Assembly: GCA_035255045.1 (NCBI GenBank)
Contig: DATFAA010000139.1
Span: 71,241 to 135,240, forward strand
Reading direction: 5' to 3'
Origin: JAGTRP01 sp035255045
Lineage (GTDB): Bacteria; Pseudomonadota; Gammaproteobacteria; Burkholderiales; Rhodocyclaceae
DNA length: 64,000 bases
Made by a program: the position numbers and the translations under genes. Shown piece by piece: positions 1 through 8,625 of this stretch (its first letter is position 1; each line of letters begins with the position of its first letter). The notes under the pieces are model-generated. The model saw only the letters and a list, made by a program, of their open reading frames with translations, was not told where the DNA came from and did no database searches.

Positions 1-629
1 GAGGGCACCAGCAGCACCCCGGCGGCGGCGGCCAGGGCGGTGCCGATGCCGAAGGTGATCATGTCGATGCGCACCACGTTCACCCCCATGAGGGCAGCCG
101 AATCGGGATTCTGGGCGGTGGCCCGGATGGCCCGGCCGATGTCGGTGCGGGTCATGAGGAGGTAGAGGCCGCCGGTCAGGGCGATGGCGATGGCGAAGGC
201 GATGGCTAGCTGCACCGAGATGGAGATGCCGAAGGGCCGCACCGGCGTCATGGCGTAGTCGAGGTTGATGTTGCGGTAGTCCCCGGCCCAGAAGAAGAGG
301 GCGAGGTTGGCCAGGAGCAGGGAGAGGCCGGCGGTGTAGAGGAGGGTGTTGAGTTCGCCGCTGGGGATGATCTTCTTCAGCAGGAAACGGTGGACGAACA
401 TGCCGAAGGCGAACATCACCGGCGTCCACAGCAGGATGGAGAGGAAGGGGTCCAGGTGCCACATCTCGTGGGACCAGTAGGCGCCGAACATGCCGAGCAT
501 GACCATTTCCCCGTGGGCCATGTTGATGATGCGCATGACCCCGAAGACGATGGTCAGGCCGATGGCGATCATCGCGTAGAGGGAGCCCGTCAGCACGCCG
601 CTGACGACGCTCTGAGCCAGAGTTTCCAT
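1..629 (-). CDS. livH: Branched-chain amino acid ABC transporter permease, LivH type (partial, 3' end outside window)
   Basis: The reading frame starts at the ATG complementary to 627-629 and stays open to the window edge, giving about 209 codons. The protein begins METLAQSVVSGVLTGSLYAM and continues with GLTIVFGVMRIINMAHGEM, the typical N-terminus of LivH permeases of the HAAT family. Several hydrophobic segments follow, and the ARATAQNPDSAALMGV-like cytoplasmic loop contacts the ATPase. It is the third gene on the minus strand after a dehydrogenase and a periplasmic binding protein. A hairpin terminator lies between it and the binding-protein gene, so it is probably made at a lower level. 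The substrate cannot be told from sequence; branched-chain amino acids, amides or short acids are all possible for this family. Confidence 0.93.
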   Translation of the reverse strand, partial: METLAQSVVSGVLTGSLYAMIAIGLTIVFGVMRIINMAHGEMVMLGMFGAYWSHEMWHLDPFLSILLWTPVMFAFGMFVHRFLLKKIIPSGELNTLLYTAGLSLLLANLALFFWAGDYRNINLDYAMTPVRPFGISISVQLAIAFAIAIALTGGLYLLMTRTDIGRAIRATAQNPDSAALMGVNVVRIDMITFGIGTALAAAAGVLLVP

Positions 630-643
630 AACGGGTCCGGAGA

Positions 644-683
644 GGAAGAAAAAGCCCCGCGCCGGTTGGTTATGGGCGCGGGG
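644..683 (-). terminator. Intrinsic terminator or attenuator between binding protein and permease
   Basis: The 9-bp stem 655-663 pairs with 675-683 around an 11-nt loop and is followed, on the minus strand, by CTTTTTCTT. It lies inside the Liv operon, just after the substrate-binding protein gene. Partial termination here would give more binding protein than membrane subunits, as is common in ABC import operons. Confidence 0.7.
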
Positions 684-698
684 AAAGCGGGTTGACTG

Positions 699-1919
699 TC
701 AGCGCTTGCCCGGGTCCGGGAAGACGTAGGCGGCTTCGGCGTTGGCCTTGGGATAGACGTTCAGGAGCTCGCCGCCCTTCCATTGGGCCAGGACCGAGTG
801 GGCCGGGGAATGGATGTTCTGGTTGGTGTACTGGTCGCCCAGGGGGCCCTTCCAGTTGCCGAACTTGGTCTTGCCGAAGGCCGTGTTCATGTCGGTCTGG
901 AGCAGGGCCTGGCGCACGGCCTCCCGGTCGCCCTCCAGGTTGCCGGTGAGCTTGGCGCGCTTGATGGCGTCGGCGATGACGTAGATGGCGGAATAGCCTT
1001 CCACCTCATGCTCGTGGGGATGGATGCCGTATTTGGCCTGGAAATTCTTGTAGAAGGCCTTGGTCAGCTCTTCATTGGGGTTGCCGGACCAGGCGGCGGA
1101 GGAGAAGACATTCTCGGCCAGGGGGCCCAGCTGCTTGGCGAAGTCGGCGACCCCGAAGCCGCCGCCGAAGCCGACGAAGGCGCGGGCGTTGACGCCGATC
1201 TCCTTGGCATGGCGGGTCATGAGGATGGCGTCGGTGGTGGACACCGCCACCATGAGCAGCATGTCGGGGTTGTTGGCCCGCACCTTGGTCATGACGGGCT
1301 TGAAGTCCAGGGTATTCACCGGATAGGCCTCGTCATTGACGATGGGCACGTTTCTGGACTTCAGGAACTGCATGGCGGCGTTGCCGATGGTCTTGCCGAA
1401 CAGGGTGTTGTCGTAGACCACCGCCACCGATTTCGGCATCGCCCCCGGCACCTCGGTGAGGAACTTGTTGAAGGCCTCCGGGTAGATGGAGCCGGTGGGA
1501 TTCTGGCGGAATACCCAGTCGAAGCCCTTGGCGGTGATGGCGTCGGCGGAGGGGTGGTCCACCAGGTAGGGGGTCTTCAGCCGCTGGGCGATGGAGGCCA
1601 CCTCGATGGCCTGGCCCGAGGCGCGGCCGCCGGTGAGGACGAGGACCTTCTGCTGGGTGATGAGCTTCTCGGCGACGGTGGCGGCCAGGGGGTTCTTGGC
1701 CTGGTGGTCTTCGATCACCACCTCCAGCTTGCGGCCGTTGATGCCGCCCTTGGCGTTGATCTCGTCTACAGCCAGGGTGTACGCCTTCTTGAACTTGTCC
1801 CCGAAGGGGGCGTCGGGCCCGGTCATGGGCTGGGGGGCGCCGATCTTCAGGGTTTCCTGGGCCATGGCCGCGGAAGCCGCGAAGGACAGGGCAAGGGCTA
1901 TTTTCTTGTAGTGCTTCAT
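699..1919 (-). CDS. ABC transporter substrate-binding protein, LivJ/LivK type
   Basis: The 406-residue protein has a cleavable signal peptide (MKHYKKIALALSFAASAAMA, cut before QE). It is followed by ETLKIGAPQPMTGPDAPFG and VDEINAKGGINGRKLEVVIED, hallmarks of the type I periplasmic-binding fold (Peripla_BP_6). It would capture the solute in the periplasm for the LivH permease encoded downstream. A strong Shine-Dalgarno sequence (GGAGGAG) precedes the ATG. The gene lies 69 bases after the dehydrogenase gene stop, in the same direction, which suggests co-transcription and a substrate connected with that catabolic enzyme. The actual ligand is unknown. Confidence 0.95.
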   Translation of the reverse strand: MKHYKKIALALSFAASAAMAQETLKIGAPQPMTGPDAPFGDKFKKAYTLAVDEINAKGGINGRKLEVVIEDHQAKNPLAATVAEKLITQQKVLVLTGGRASGQAIEVASIAQRLKTPYLVDHPSADAITAKGFDWVFRQNPTGSIYPEAFNKFLTEVPGAMPKSVAVVYDNTLFGKTIGNAAMQFLKSRNVPIVNDEAYPVNTLDFKPVMTKVRANNPDMLLMVAVSTTDAILMTRHAKEIGVNARAFVGFGGGFGVADFAKQLGPLAENVFSSAAWSGNPNEELTKAFYKNFQAKYGIHPHEHEVEGYSAIYVIADAIKRAKLTGNLEGDREAVRQALLQTDMNTAFGKTKFGNWKGPLGDQYTNQNIHSPAHSVLAQWKGGELLNVYPKANAEAAYVFPDPGKR

Positions 1920-1943
1920 TTGTCTCCTCCGTTTCGTTTATGG

Positions 1944-1966
1944 GGGCGGAGCCGGAGTCTCCGCCC
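1944..1966 (-). repeat. Hairpin in the mmsA/binding-protein spacer
   Basis: A perfect 8-bp inverted repeat (GGGCGGAG / CTCCGCCC, 1944-1951 and 1959-1966) with a 7-nt loop sits in the spacer between the dehydrogenase and binding-protein genes. On the coding strand no T-tract follows it, so it is more likely an mRNA-stabilising or processing hairpin than a terminator. Confidence 0.4.
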
Positions 1967-1988
1967 GGTCTGGGGCTGGGGTGCGAAA

Positions 1989-3509
1989 TCAGTGGGTGGG
2001 CATGACGAAGGCGTTGTCGGCGAGGCTGCCGGTGGGCCAGCGCTGGGTCACGGTCTTCTGCCGCGTGTAGAAGCGCACGCCCTCGGGGCCGTGGATGGCG
2101 TGGTCGCCGAACAGGGAACGCTTCCAGCCGCCGAAGCTGTGGAAGGCCATGGGCACGGGGATGGGGACGTTGACCCCGACCATGCCCACCTGGATGCGGC
2201 GGGTGAATTCCCGGGCGGCGTGGCCGCTGCGGGTGAACACCGCCACGCCGTTGGCGAACTCGTGGGCATTGACGAGGCGGATGGCGTCCTCGAGGCTGTC
2301 GACGCGGACCACCGCGAGGACAGGCCCGAAGATTTCTTCCCGGTAGATGCGCATGTCGGGCCTGACGTGGTCGAACAGGCAGCCGCCCAGGAAGAAGCCC
2401 TGCTCGTGGCCGGGGACGGCGAGGCCGCGGCCGTCCACCACCAGCTTGGCGCCCTCGGCGACGCCGGCATCCACGTAGGACTTCACCTTGTCGCAGTGCT
2501 GGCGGGTGACCAGGGGGCCCATTTCGGAATCCGGCGCCAGGCCGGGGCCGACGCACAGGTCCCGGGCCCGCTGGGCCATGCGCTCCACCAGGGCGTCGGC
2601 CACGTCGCCGACCGCCACCGCCACGGAGATGGCCATGCAGCGCTCGCCGGCCGAACCGTAGGCGGCGCCGGTGAGGGCATCCACCGTCTGGTCCAGGTCG
2701 GCGTCGGGCAGGACCACCATGTGGTTCTTGGCGCCGCCCAGGGCCTGGACGCGCTTGCCGTGGGCGGTGCCCGTGGCATAGACGTATTGGGCGATAGGGG
2801 TCGAGCCGACGAAGCTGACGGCGGCGACCCGGGGATCGGTGAGGAGGCCGTCCACCGCTTCCTTGTCGCCGTGCACCACGTTGAAGACGCCGGCCGGCAG
2901 GCCCGCCTCCTGCAGCAGCTCGGCCAGCAGCAGGCTGGGGGAGGGGTCCCGCTCCGAGGGCTTGAGGATGAAGGTGTTGCCGCAGGCCAGGGCGACCGGG
3001 AACATCCACATGGGCACCATGACCGGGAAATTGAAGGGAGTGATGCCGGCGCAGACGCCGACCGGCTGGCGCATGGACCAGCTGTCGATGCCGCTGCCGA
3101 TCTGCTCCGAGTATTCGCCCTTGAGGAGATGGGGAATGCCGCAGGCGAACTCCACCACCTCGAGGCCGCGGGTCACCTCGCCCTTGGCGTCGGAGAGAAC
3201 CTTGCCGTGCTCCCGGGTGATGAGGGCGGCCAGCCGGTCGGCATTGCGCTCCACCAGTTCCTTGAACTTGAACAGCACCCGGGCCCGGCGCAGGGGGGAG
3301 GTGTCGGCCCAGGCGGGGAGGGCGGCGGTGGCCGCCTGGAGGGCCGCCTCCAGGGTGGTGGCGTCGGCCAGGGGGACATGGGCCGCCACTTCGCCGGTGG
3401 CCGGATCGAAAACCTCGCCCCAGCGGCCGTCGGCGGCAGCAACCGGCTTGCCGGCAATAAAATGGGAGAGGCGTTGGGGTTGGGATGCGTTGTGTCGTGG
3501 GGAAGTCAT
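1989..3509 (-). CDS. mmsA: CoA-acylating methylmalonate-semialdehyde dehydrogenase
   Basis: This enzyme of the aldehyde dehydrogenase superfamily oxidises (methyl)malonate semialdehyde to propionyl- or acetyl-CoA with NAD+ in valine, inositol and pyrimidine breakdown. The catalytic Cys is visible in GSAGERCMAISV, and ITPFNFPVMVPMWMFPVAL and the SFVGSTPIAQYVY nucleotide-binding region match MmsA. I chose the ATG at 3509 (MTSPRHNASQ; 506 residues), because the family starts near RLSHFIAGKPV. An in-frame ATG at 3551 would add 14 residues. Neither start has a clear ribosome-binding site. It is divergent from an IclR-type regulator and leads the Liv-type transporter genes, so IclR control is likely. 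Confidence 0.93.
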   Translation of the reverse strand: MTSPRHNASQPQRLSHFIAGKPVAAADGRWGEVFDPATGEVAAHVPLADATTLEAALQAATAALPAWADTSPLRRARVLFKFKELVERNADRLAALITREHGKVLSDAKGEVTRGLEVVEFACGIPHLLKGEYSEQIGSGIDSWSMRQPVGVCAGITPFNFPVMVPMWMFPVALACGNTFILKPSERDPSPSLLLAELLQEAGLPAGVFNVVHGDKEAVDGLLTDPRVAAVSFVGSTPIAQYVYATGTAHGKRVQALGGAKNHMVVLPDADLDQTVDALTGAAYGSAGERCMAISVAVAVGDVADALVERMAQRARDLCVGPGLAPDSEMGPLVTRQHCDKVKSYVDAGVAEGAKLVVDGRGLAVPGHEQGFFLGGCLFDHVRPDMRIYREEIFGPVLAVVRVDSLEDAIRLVNAHEFANGVAVFTRSGHAAREFTRRIQVGMVGVNVPIPVPMAFHSFGGWKRSLFGDHAIHGPEGVRFYTRQKTVTQRWPTGSLADNAFVMPTH

Positions 3510-3562
3510 GATCGCTGGTTGGTTGTTCGCTATCGAAAATCTTGCAATCATCGCGACAGCCG

Positions 3563-3604
3563 TTCAAAATACGGAACGCGATTCAAAATAGTGTACGTAT
3601 TGAA
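3563..3604. promoter_or_regulatory. Candidate operator repeats between mmsA and the IclR gene
   Basis: The divergent spacer holds two direct copies of TTCAAAATA (3563-3571 and 3582-3590). An inverted partner, TATTGAA (3598-3604), gives an imperfect dyad TTCAAAATA-N7-TATTGAA. This AT-rich cluster in an otherwise GC-rich region lies where an IclR regulator would bind to control both divergent genes. The assignment is by position and symmetry only. Confidence 0.5.
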
Positions 3605-3620
3605 GATCAGGGCTTAACCT

Positions 3621-4451
3621 ATGTCAAGAGAAAATATCGACGCCCTTGGAACGGCCGAGGGCAAGGGGCAGACAGGGGCGCCGAAGGGCAGCGCGCCGGC
3701 GGTGCTGAAGGCGGTGCAGGTGCTGGATGCCCTGGCCGAGGCCGGCGAGCCCCTGTCCCTGGCGGCGCTCACCCAGCGCCTCGAACTGCCCAAGAGCAGC
3801 CTCCTCAGCCTGTGCAACACCCTGTGCGCCACCGGCCTCGCCCGCCGCAACGAGCGCGGCAGCTACGAGCTGGGCAGCCGCATCCTCGATTTCGCCCAGG
3901 CCTACCTGCGCACCACGGACATCACCAAGGAGTTCGTCTACGCCTGGGACGAGATGGGGGAGCTGCGGGACGAGGGGGTGGTGCTGGCCGTCCTCGACGG
4001 CACCGACTCGGTGTATGTGGGCTGCCGCAACGGCAGCCGCCCCCTGGGGGTGACCTACCGCATCGGCATGCGCCTGCCGGCGAGCTGCACCGCCACCGGC
4101 AAGGCCCTCCTCAGCACCCTGCCGGAAAGCCAGGTGAAGCAGCTCTACCGGGGGGTCGCCTTCACCCGTCTCTCACCCCACAGCCACGCCAGCCTAAAGA
4201 GCCTGCAGGCCGATCTACAGGGCATCCGCCAGCGGGGCTATGCCATCGACGACGAGGAGACGCGGGAAGGGATGTACTGCATCGGGGCGCCGGTCTTCGA
4301 CGCCAGCGGCACCCACGCCATCGCGGCGGTGGCGGTGAGCACCCTGAAGGCCCAGGGCGAGGCCTACCAGCGCGAGGTGACCGCCGCCGTGGTGCGCCTG
4401 GCTTCCATCCTCTCCAAGCGCATGGGCGGCACCCCCCCCCGGCCGGCTTAG
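3621..4451 (+). CDS. IclR-family transcriptional regulator
   Basis: The 276-residue protein has an N-terminal winged helix-turn-helix (about residues 25-85; LKAVQVLDALAEAGEPLSLA and LPKSSLLSLCNTL) and a C-terminal IclR effector domain (about 100-265; MRLPASCTATGKALLSTLPE). Such proteins bind small organic acids and repress or activate adjacent catabolic operons. It is divergent from mmsA and the Liv-type genes, which are its likely targets. The C-terminal coding end contains a run of nine C residues (4432-4440), where polymerase slippage would change the last residues. The stop overlaps the convergent RND pump gene by 4 bases. Confidence 0.93.
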   Translation: MSRENIDALGTAEGKGQTGAPKGSAPAVLKAVQVLDALAEAGEPLSLAALTQRLELPKSSLLSLCNTLCATGLARRNERGSYELGSRILDFAQAYLRTTDITKEFVYAWDEMGELRDEGVVLAVLDGTDSVYVGCRNGSRPLGVTYRIGMRLPASCTATGKALLSTLPESQVKQLYRGVAFTRLSPHSHASLKSLQADLQGIRQRGYAIDDEETREGMYCIGAPVFDASGTHAIAAVAVSTLKAQGEAYQREVTAAVVRLASILSKRMGGTPPRPA

Positions 4452-7400
4452 GAAGCGGCGGCGGACGCCGTCTTGCGGGCGGCCCGCTTGGCCAGCCAGC
4501 CTTCCACCAGGGAATAGACCGAAGGCACCACCACCAGGGTGAGGAGGGTGGAGGACACCATGCCGCCGATGACCGCCACCGACAGGGGCTGGTTGGTCTC
4601 GGCGCCGGCCCCCAGGCCAAGGGCGGCGGGCAGCAGGGCCAGGATGACGGTGGCGGAGGTCATCAGCACCGGCCGCATGCGGATCGGGCAGGCCTCCCGC
4701 AGGGCGGCGTCGATGGCCATGCCGCCTTCCCGCCGCTGGTTGGTGAGATCCACCAGCAGGATGGAGTTCTTCGCCACCAGGCCGATGAGGAGCACCAGGC
4801 CGATCATGGAATAGATGTTCAGGGTCTGGCCGGTGGCCCACAGGGCGGCGACGCCGCCGATGATGGCCAGGGGCTGGGCCAGCATGACGATGAAGGGCTG
4901 CAGGAAGGAATCGAACTGGCTGGCCAGGACCATGTACAGCAGCACCAGGGCGAGGGCGAAGGCGAATGCCATGTACTTGGTGGTCTTGCCGAATTCTTCG
5001 GCCTGGCCGATGAGCTTCACCTGGTAGCCGGGAGGCAGGTCGGCCGCCGCCGCCTTGACCTTGGCCACCGCGTCCCCCAGGGGAATGGTGGGGGTGGCGA
5101 AGAAGGTGGCGGAGTACTGCAGGTCGAAGCGGCCGATCACCGCCGGGCCCAGGGTCTCGCTGAAGCCGGCTACCGAATCCAGGCGCACCAGCTTGCCGTC
5201 CCGGCTGCGCAGCCAGATCTTGGAGAGGTCGGCGGGCTGGGTGAATTCCCCTTCCTTGCCCTTGACCCGGATGTCGTAGCGCTGGCCGTCCCCGGGCTCG
5301 TCGTTGAACTTGGCGATGTCCACGCCGCCGGTCAGCATGTTGATGGCCTGGGCCACGTCGCCGGTGGACAGGTTGGCCGCGGCGATGCGCAGGCGGTCGG
5401 GCTGGAACACTAGCTGGGGCAGGTCGAGCTGGAGGTCGGTGTCGATGCGCCCGCCCAGGTCCGGGTCGGCGATCAGCTTGCCCTGCAGCTCCCGGGTCAG
5501 GCGGCCGACTTCGGACAGGTTCTCGCCGGTGAGGACGAATTGCAGGGGCTCGCCGCGCTGGCCCTGGACCATGGGGTAGGGGGCGGCGAACACCCGGGCG
5601 CCGGGAATCTGGCCCAGCTCCTTGCGCAGGATGGGCAGGATGTCCTGCTGGCTGACGGTGCGCTCCTCCCGGGGCGCCATGCGGGCCACCACGGTGCCCT
5701 GGTTCACCTGGCCGGCGCTGCCGAGGCCGATGAGGGCGAATTCGGTGACCACCTCCTTGTGCTCCCGCAGCACTCCTTCCACCAGCTTGAGGCGGGAGTC
5801 GGTGTAGTCGATGGAGGAGCCCAGGGGCGCCCGCAGATAAACCAGGAAGCGGCCCTCGTCCTGGTCGGGGGCGAAGGTCTTGCCTACCTGGGCGAAGAAG
5901 AAGCCGCTCGAAGCCACCACCGCTACCGTCAGGAACACCACCTTCCAGCGATGATTGAGCGCCCACTCCAGGAGCCGGCGGTAGAAGTTGTCCAGTTTTC
6001 GGAAGCCGCCTTCGATGGCGGCGTGGACGCGGCTGTGGTGGTGGCCCTTCTCCCGCACGGTCAGGAAGCGGGAGCACAGCATGGGGGTGAGGGTGAGGGA
6101 GACGAAGAGGGACACCAGCACCCCGAAGGTCACCACCACGGCGAAGGAGCGGAAGAACTGGCCGATGATGCCGCTCATGAAGATCACCGGGGCGAAGATG
6201 GAGACCAGGGAGAGGGTGGCGGCGATGACGGCGAAGACCACCTCGTTGGAGCCGTTGATGGCCGCCGACATGGGGTCGGGGTCCAGTTCCTCCCGGTGGC
6301 GGAAGATGTTCTCAAGGACCACGATGGCGTCGTCCACCACCACCCCGATGAGGAGCAGCAGTCCGAGCAGGGTCAGCGAATTGAGGGTGTAGCCGAAGAA
6401 GTAGATGACGGCGATGGCCCCCATCAGGGACACCGGGATGGCCAGGGAAATGATCAGGGTCGAGCGCACCGACTGCAGGAACAGCCAGACCACCAGGGCG
6501 GCCAGGAGCGTGCCCTCCAGCAGGTGCTCCTTGAGGGCGTTGACGATTTCCAGGATGAAGACGGCGTCGTTGGACACCACGTGCAGCTGCATGCCGGGGG
6601 GCAGCTGGGGGCGCAGCTCGTTGTCGATCTTCTCCTTCACCTTGTCCACGATGGCCACGGTGTTGGTGTTGGTGATCTTGACGATGCCGAGGCCAACGGT
6701 GGTCTCGCCGTTGAAACGGGCGAGCTGGCGGTTGTCGGTGAGGCCGTCGATGACTTCGGCCACATCCTCCAGCTTGATGGGGGCGGTGCCCTTCCAGGCC
6801 ACCACCATCTGCTTGAGGCTGTCGAGGGTGTGGAATTCCAGGTCGAGCTTGACCAGATTCTCCGTCTTCTCGCCGACCACGAAGCCGCCGGCCAGCTGGA
6901 CGTGCTCCTTGTTGAAGGCGTCGGTGATGTCCTGGGCGGTGACCCCGAGGGCGGCCATGCGGGCCGGCACCAGCTCGACCCGGATGGTGCGGTCCCGGCG
7001 GCCGCCGAGGCGCACTTCGCCGACGCCGTCGATGGTCTCGAGGCGCTTCTTGAGGATGTTGATGGCGTACTGGTTGAGCTGCTGCTGGGTGCGGTCGCCC
7101 TGCAGGGCCAGCCACATGATGGGCTGGGCGTTGGTCTCCACCTTGGCGACGATGGGCGGATCGACGTCCTTGGGCAGGCGGCGCAGCACCTGGTTCACCT
7201 TGGCCTGGACCTCGTTGAAGGCGACGTCGATCTTCTTTTCCAGGTTGAAGGTGATGTTGATCACCGAAACGCCGGGGGACGACGTGGACTGGATGTGCTC
7301 GATGCCCGGGGTGGAGTTCACCGAGCTCTCGATGATGTTGGTGACCGAGGCGTCGACGATGTCCGGGTTGGCCCCCTTGAGGGCGGTGGTGATCGACACC

Positions 7401-7531
7401 ACCGGGAATTCGATGTACGGGTAGCGGTCCATGCCGATGCGCCCGTAGCTGATGATGCCGAAGAGCACCAGCACGGCGCTCAGCATCCACGCCAGGACGT
7501 GGCGCTTGATGGACAGCTCGGGCAGGGTCAT
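4448..7531 (-). CDS. RND-family efflux transporter permease (HAE1/AcrB type)
   Basis: The 1027-residue protein has the full length of an inner-membrane RND pump, which exchanges protons for drugs, solvents or other amphiphiles. The N-terminal anchor (MTLPELSIKRHVLAWMLSAV) is followed by a periplasmic porter half. Next comes the TM4 motif GVVVDDAIVVLENIFRH with the Asp pair of the proton relay, then a second TM-plus-porter repeat with FAPDQDEGRFLVYLRAPLGS. It overlaps the adaptor gene by 4 bases (ATGA), so the two are translationally coupled. No outer-membrane channel gene of the TolC/OprM type is nearby, so the pump must use one encoded elsewhere. The substrate is unknown. Confidence 0.95.
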   Translation of the reverse strand: MTLPELSIKRHVLAWMLSAVLVLFGIISYGRIGMDRYPYIEFPVVSITTALKGANPDIVDASVTNIIESSVNSTPGIEHIQSTSSPGVSVINITFNLEKKIDVAFNEVQAKVNQVLRRLPKDVDPPIVAKVETNAQPIMWLALQGDRTQQQLNQYAINILKKRLETIDGVGEVRLGGRRDRTIRVELVPARMAALGVTAQDITDAFNKEHVQLAGGFVVGEKTENLVKLDLEFHTLDSLKQMVVAWKGTAPIKLEDVAEVIDGLTDNRQLARFNGETTVGLGIVKITNTNTVAIVDKVKEKIDNELRPQLPPGMQLHVVSNDAVFILEIVNALKEHLLEGTLLAALVVWLFLQSVRSTLIISLAIPVSLMGAIAVIYFFGYTLNSLTLLGLLLLIGVVVDDAIVVLENIFRHREELDPDPMSAAINGSNEVVFAVIAATLSLVSIFAPVIFMSGIIGQFFRSFAVVVTFGVLVSLFVSLTLTPMLCSRFLTVREKGHHHSRVHAAIEGGFRKLDNFYRRLLEWALNHRWKVVFLTVAVVASSGFFFAQVGKTFAPDQDEGRFLVYLRAPLGSSIDYTDSRLKLVEGVLREHKEVVTEFALIGLGSAGQVNQGTVVARMAPREERTVSQQDILPILRKELGQIPGARVFAAPYPMVQGQRGEPLQFVLTGENLSEVGRLTRELQGKLIADPDLGGRIDTDLQLDLPQLVFQPDRLRIAAANLSTGDVAQAINMLTGGVDIAKFNDEPGDGQRYDIRVKGKEGEFTQPADLSKIWLRSRDGKLVRLDSVAGFSETLGPAVIGRFDLQYSATFFATPTIPLGDAVAKVKAAAADLPPGYQVKLIGQAEEFGKTTKYMAFAFALALVLLYMVLASQFDSFLQPFIVMLAQPLAIIGGVAALWATGQTLNIYSMIGLVLLIGLVAKNSILLVDLTNQRREGGMAIDAALREACPIRMRPVLMTSATVILALLPAALGLGAGAETNQPLSVAVIGGMVSSTLLTLVVVPSVYSLVEGWLAKRAARKTASAAAS

Positions 7532-8625
7532 TTGGCTGGCGCGGCGGCCGGCTTCTGGCCGGCGGCGGGTTCGCGGACCGCCACCGCGGCGTTGTCGGTG
7601 AGGAAGCCGGCGCCGTCGAGGGCGATGGTCTCGCCGCCCTGGAGGCCCTTGCGGATCTCCACCATGCCGGCCTCCTTGCTGCCGGTCTCGACCACCTTCT
7701 GTCTGGCCTTGCCGTCGGCGATGGCATAGACCACCTTGCCGGCCGGGCGCAGCACCACCGACTGCTCGGGGACGACCACCGCCCCTTGCCGGCGCCCGGC
7801 GACCACCACGGCATCCACCGAGCCGCCGCCCTTGAGGGCGCCCGGGTTGTCGAAGCGGGCGATGGCCTCCACCGCCCGGCTGCCTTCCAGCACGGTCGGG
7901 CGGATGTCCTCGATCACCCCGGTGACAGGCGCGTCAGGAGCGAGGGGGCTGCTGATCCTTACCGCCATGCCGGCCTGCAGGCGGGAGGCGGCGTTTTCGG
8001 GGAAGGGTAGGTTGGCCCGCAGGCGCTGGTTGGAAACCATGCGGAACAGGGGGTCGCCGACCTTGACGTAATCCCCCGGGCTGGCCACCTGGACTTCGAT
8101 GACGCCATCCAGGGGCGAGACGACCTGGGTCTTGCCCAGGTTGTCCCGGGAAATGGCTCCCCGGGAGCGAGCGGCGGCCAGCTGGTTCTTGAGGGCGTCG
8201 CGCTGGGCGGTGACGTCGTCCAGGGCGTTGCGGGAAATGAAATTCTTCTGCACCAGCTCGGTCTGCCGTGCCACCAGGCGCTCCTGCTGGGCCAGCAGGG
8301 CTTCCAGGCGGGCGATCTCGGCGCTGTCGGCACGGGCCTGGTTGCCGGCGTCGGTGGGGTCGATGCGGGCCAGCAGCTGGCCCTTCTTCACCGCCTGGCC
8401 GTTGTGGGCGTGGACGGCGACCACCCGGCCGGCCACTTCGGCGGCGATCTTGGGGTCCATCACCGCTTCCAGGGAGCCCAGGGTGCGCTCGGTGACTTCG
8501 AGGTCCACCACCTTGGCCTGGGTGGTGGTGATCAGCGTCGGGGGCGCCCCCTTCTTCTCCGCCGGCTTGTCGCCGCAGGCAGCGACCACGAGGCCGGCGG
8601 CCAGAATGGAGGCGATCCGCTTCAT
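7528..8625 (-). CDS. RND efflux periplasmic adaptor (membrane fusion protein), lipoprotein
   Basis: The ATG at 8625 overlaps the lysA stop by 4 bases and gives 365 residues. The N-terminus MKRIASILAAGLVVAACGDK carries a lipobox (VAAC), so the protein is probably lipid-anchored. The usual HlyD/AcrA order follows: a lipoyl-like half (GRVVAVHAHNGQAVKKGQLLARID), an alpha-hairpin (about 95-165), the second lipoyl half (VVSPLDGVIEVQVASPGDYV) and beta-barrel/membrane-proximal parts. It links the RND pump to an outer-membrane channel. An upstream in-frame extension exists inside lysA but is only a shadow of that gene. Confidence 0.93.
   Translation of the reverse strand: MKRIASILAAGLVVAACGDKPAEKKGAPPTLITTTQAKVVDLEVTERTLGSLEAVMDPKIAAEVAGRVVAVHAHNGQAVKKGQLLARIDPTDAGNQARADSAEIARLEALLAQQERLVARQTELVQKNFISRNALDDVTAQRDALKNQLAAARSRGAISRDNLGKTQVVSPLDGVIEVQVASPGDYVKVGDPLFRMVSNQRLRANLPFPENAASRLQAGMAVRISSPLAPDAPVTGVIEDIRPTVLEGSRAVEAIARFDNPGALKGGGSVDAVVVAGRRQGAVVVPEQSVVLRPAGKVVYAIADGKARQKVVETGSKEAGMVEIRKGLQGGETIALDGAGFLTDNAAVAVREPAAGQKPAAAPAK

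Noticed and set aside
1333..3567. 744-codon minus-strand frame overlapping mmsA and the binding-protein gene, and the 944-codon plus-strand frame opposite
   Set aside because: These are alternate-frame shadows of two well-recognised genes with normal starts, ribosome-binding sites and family lengths.
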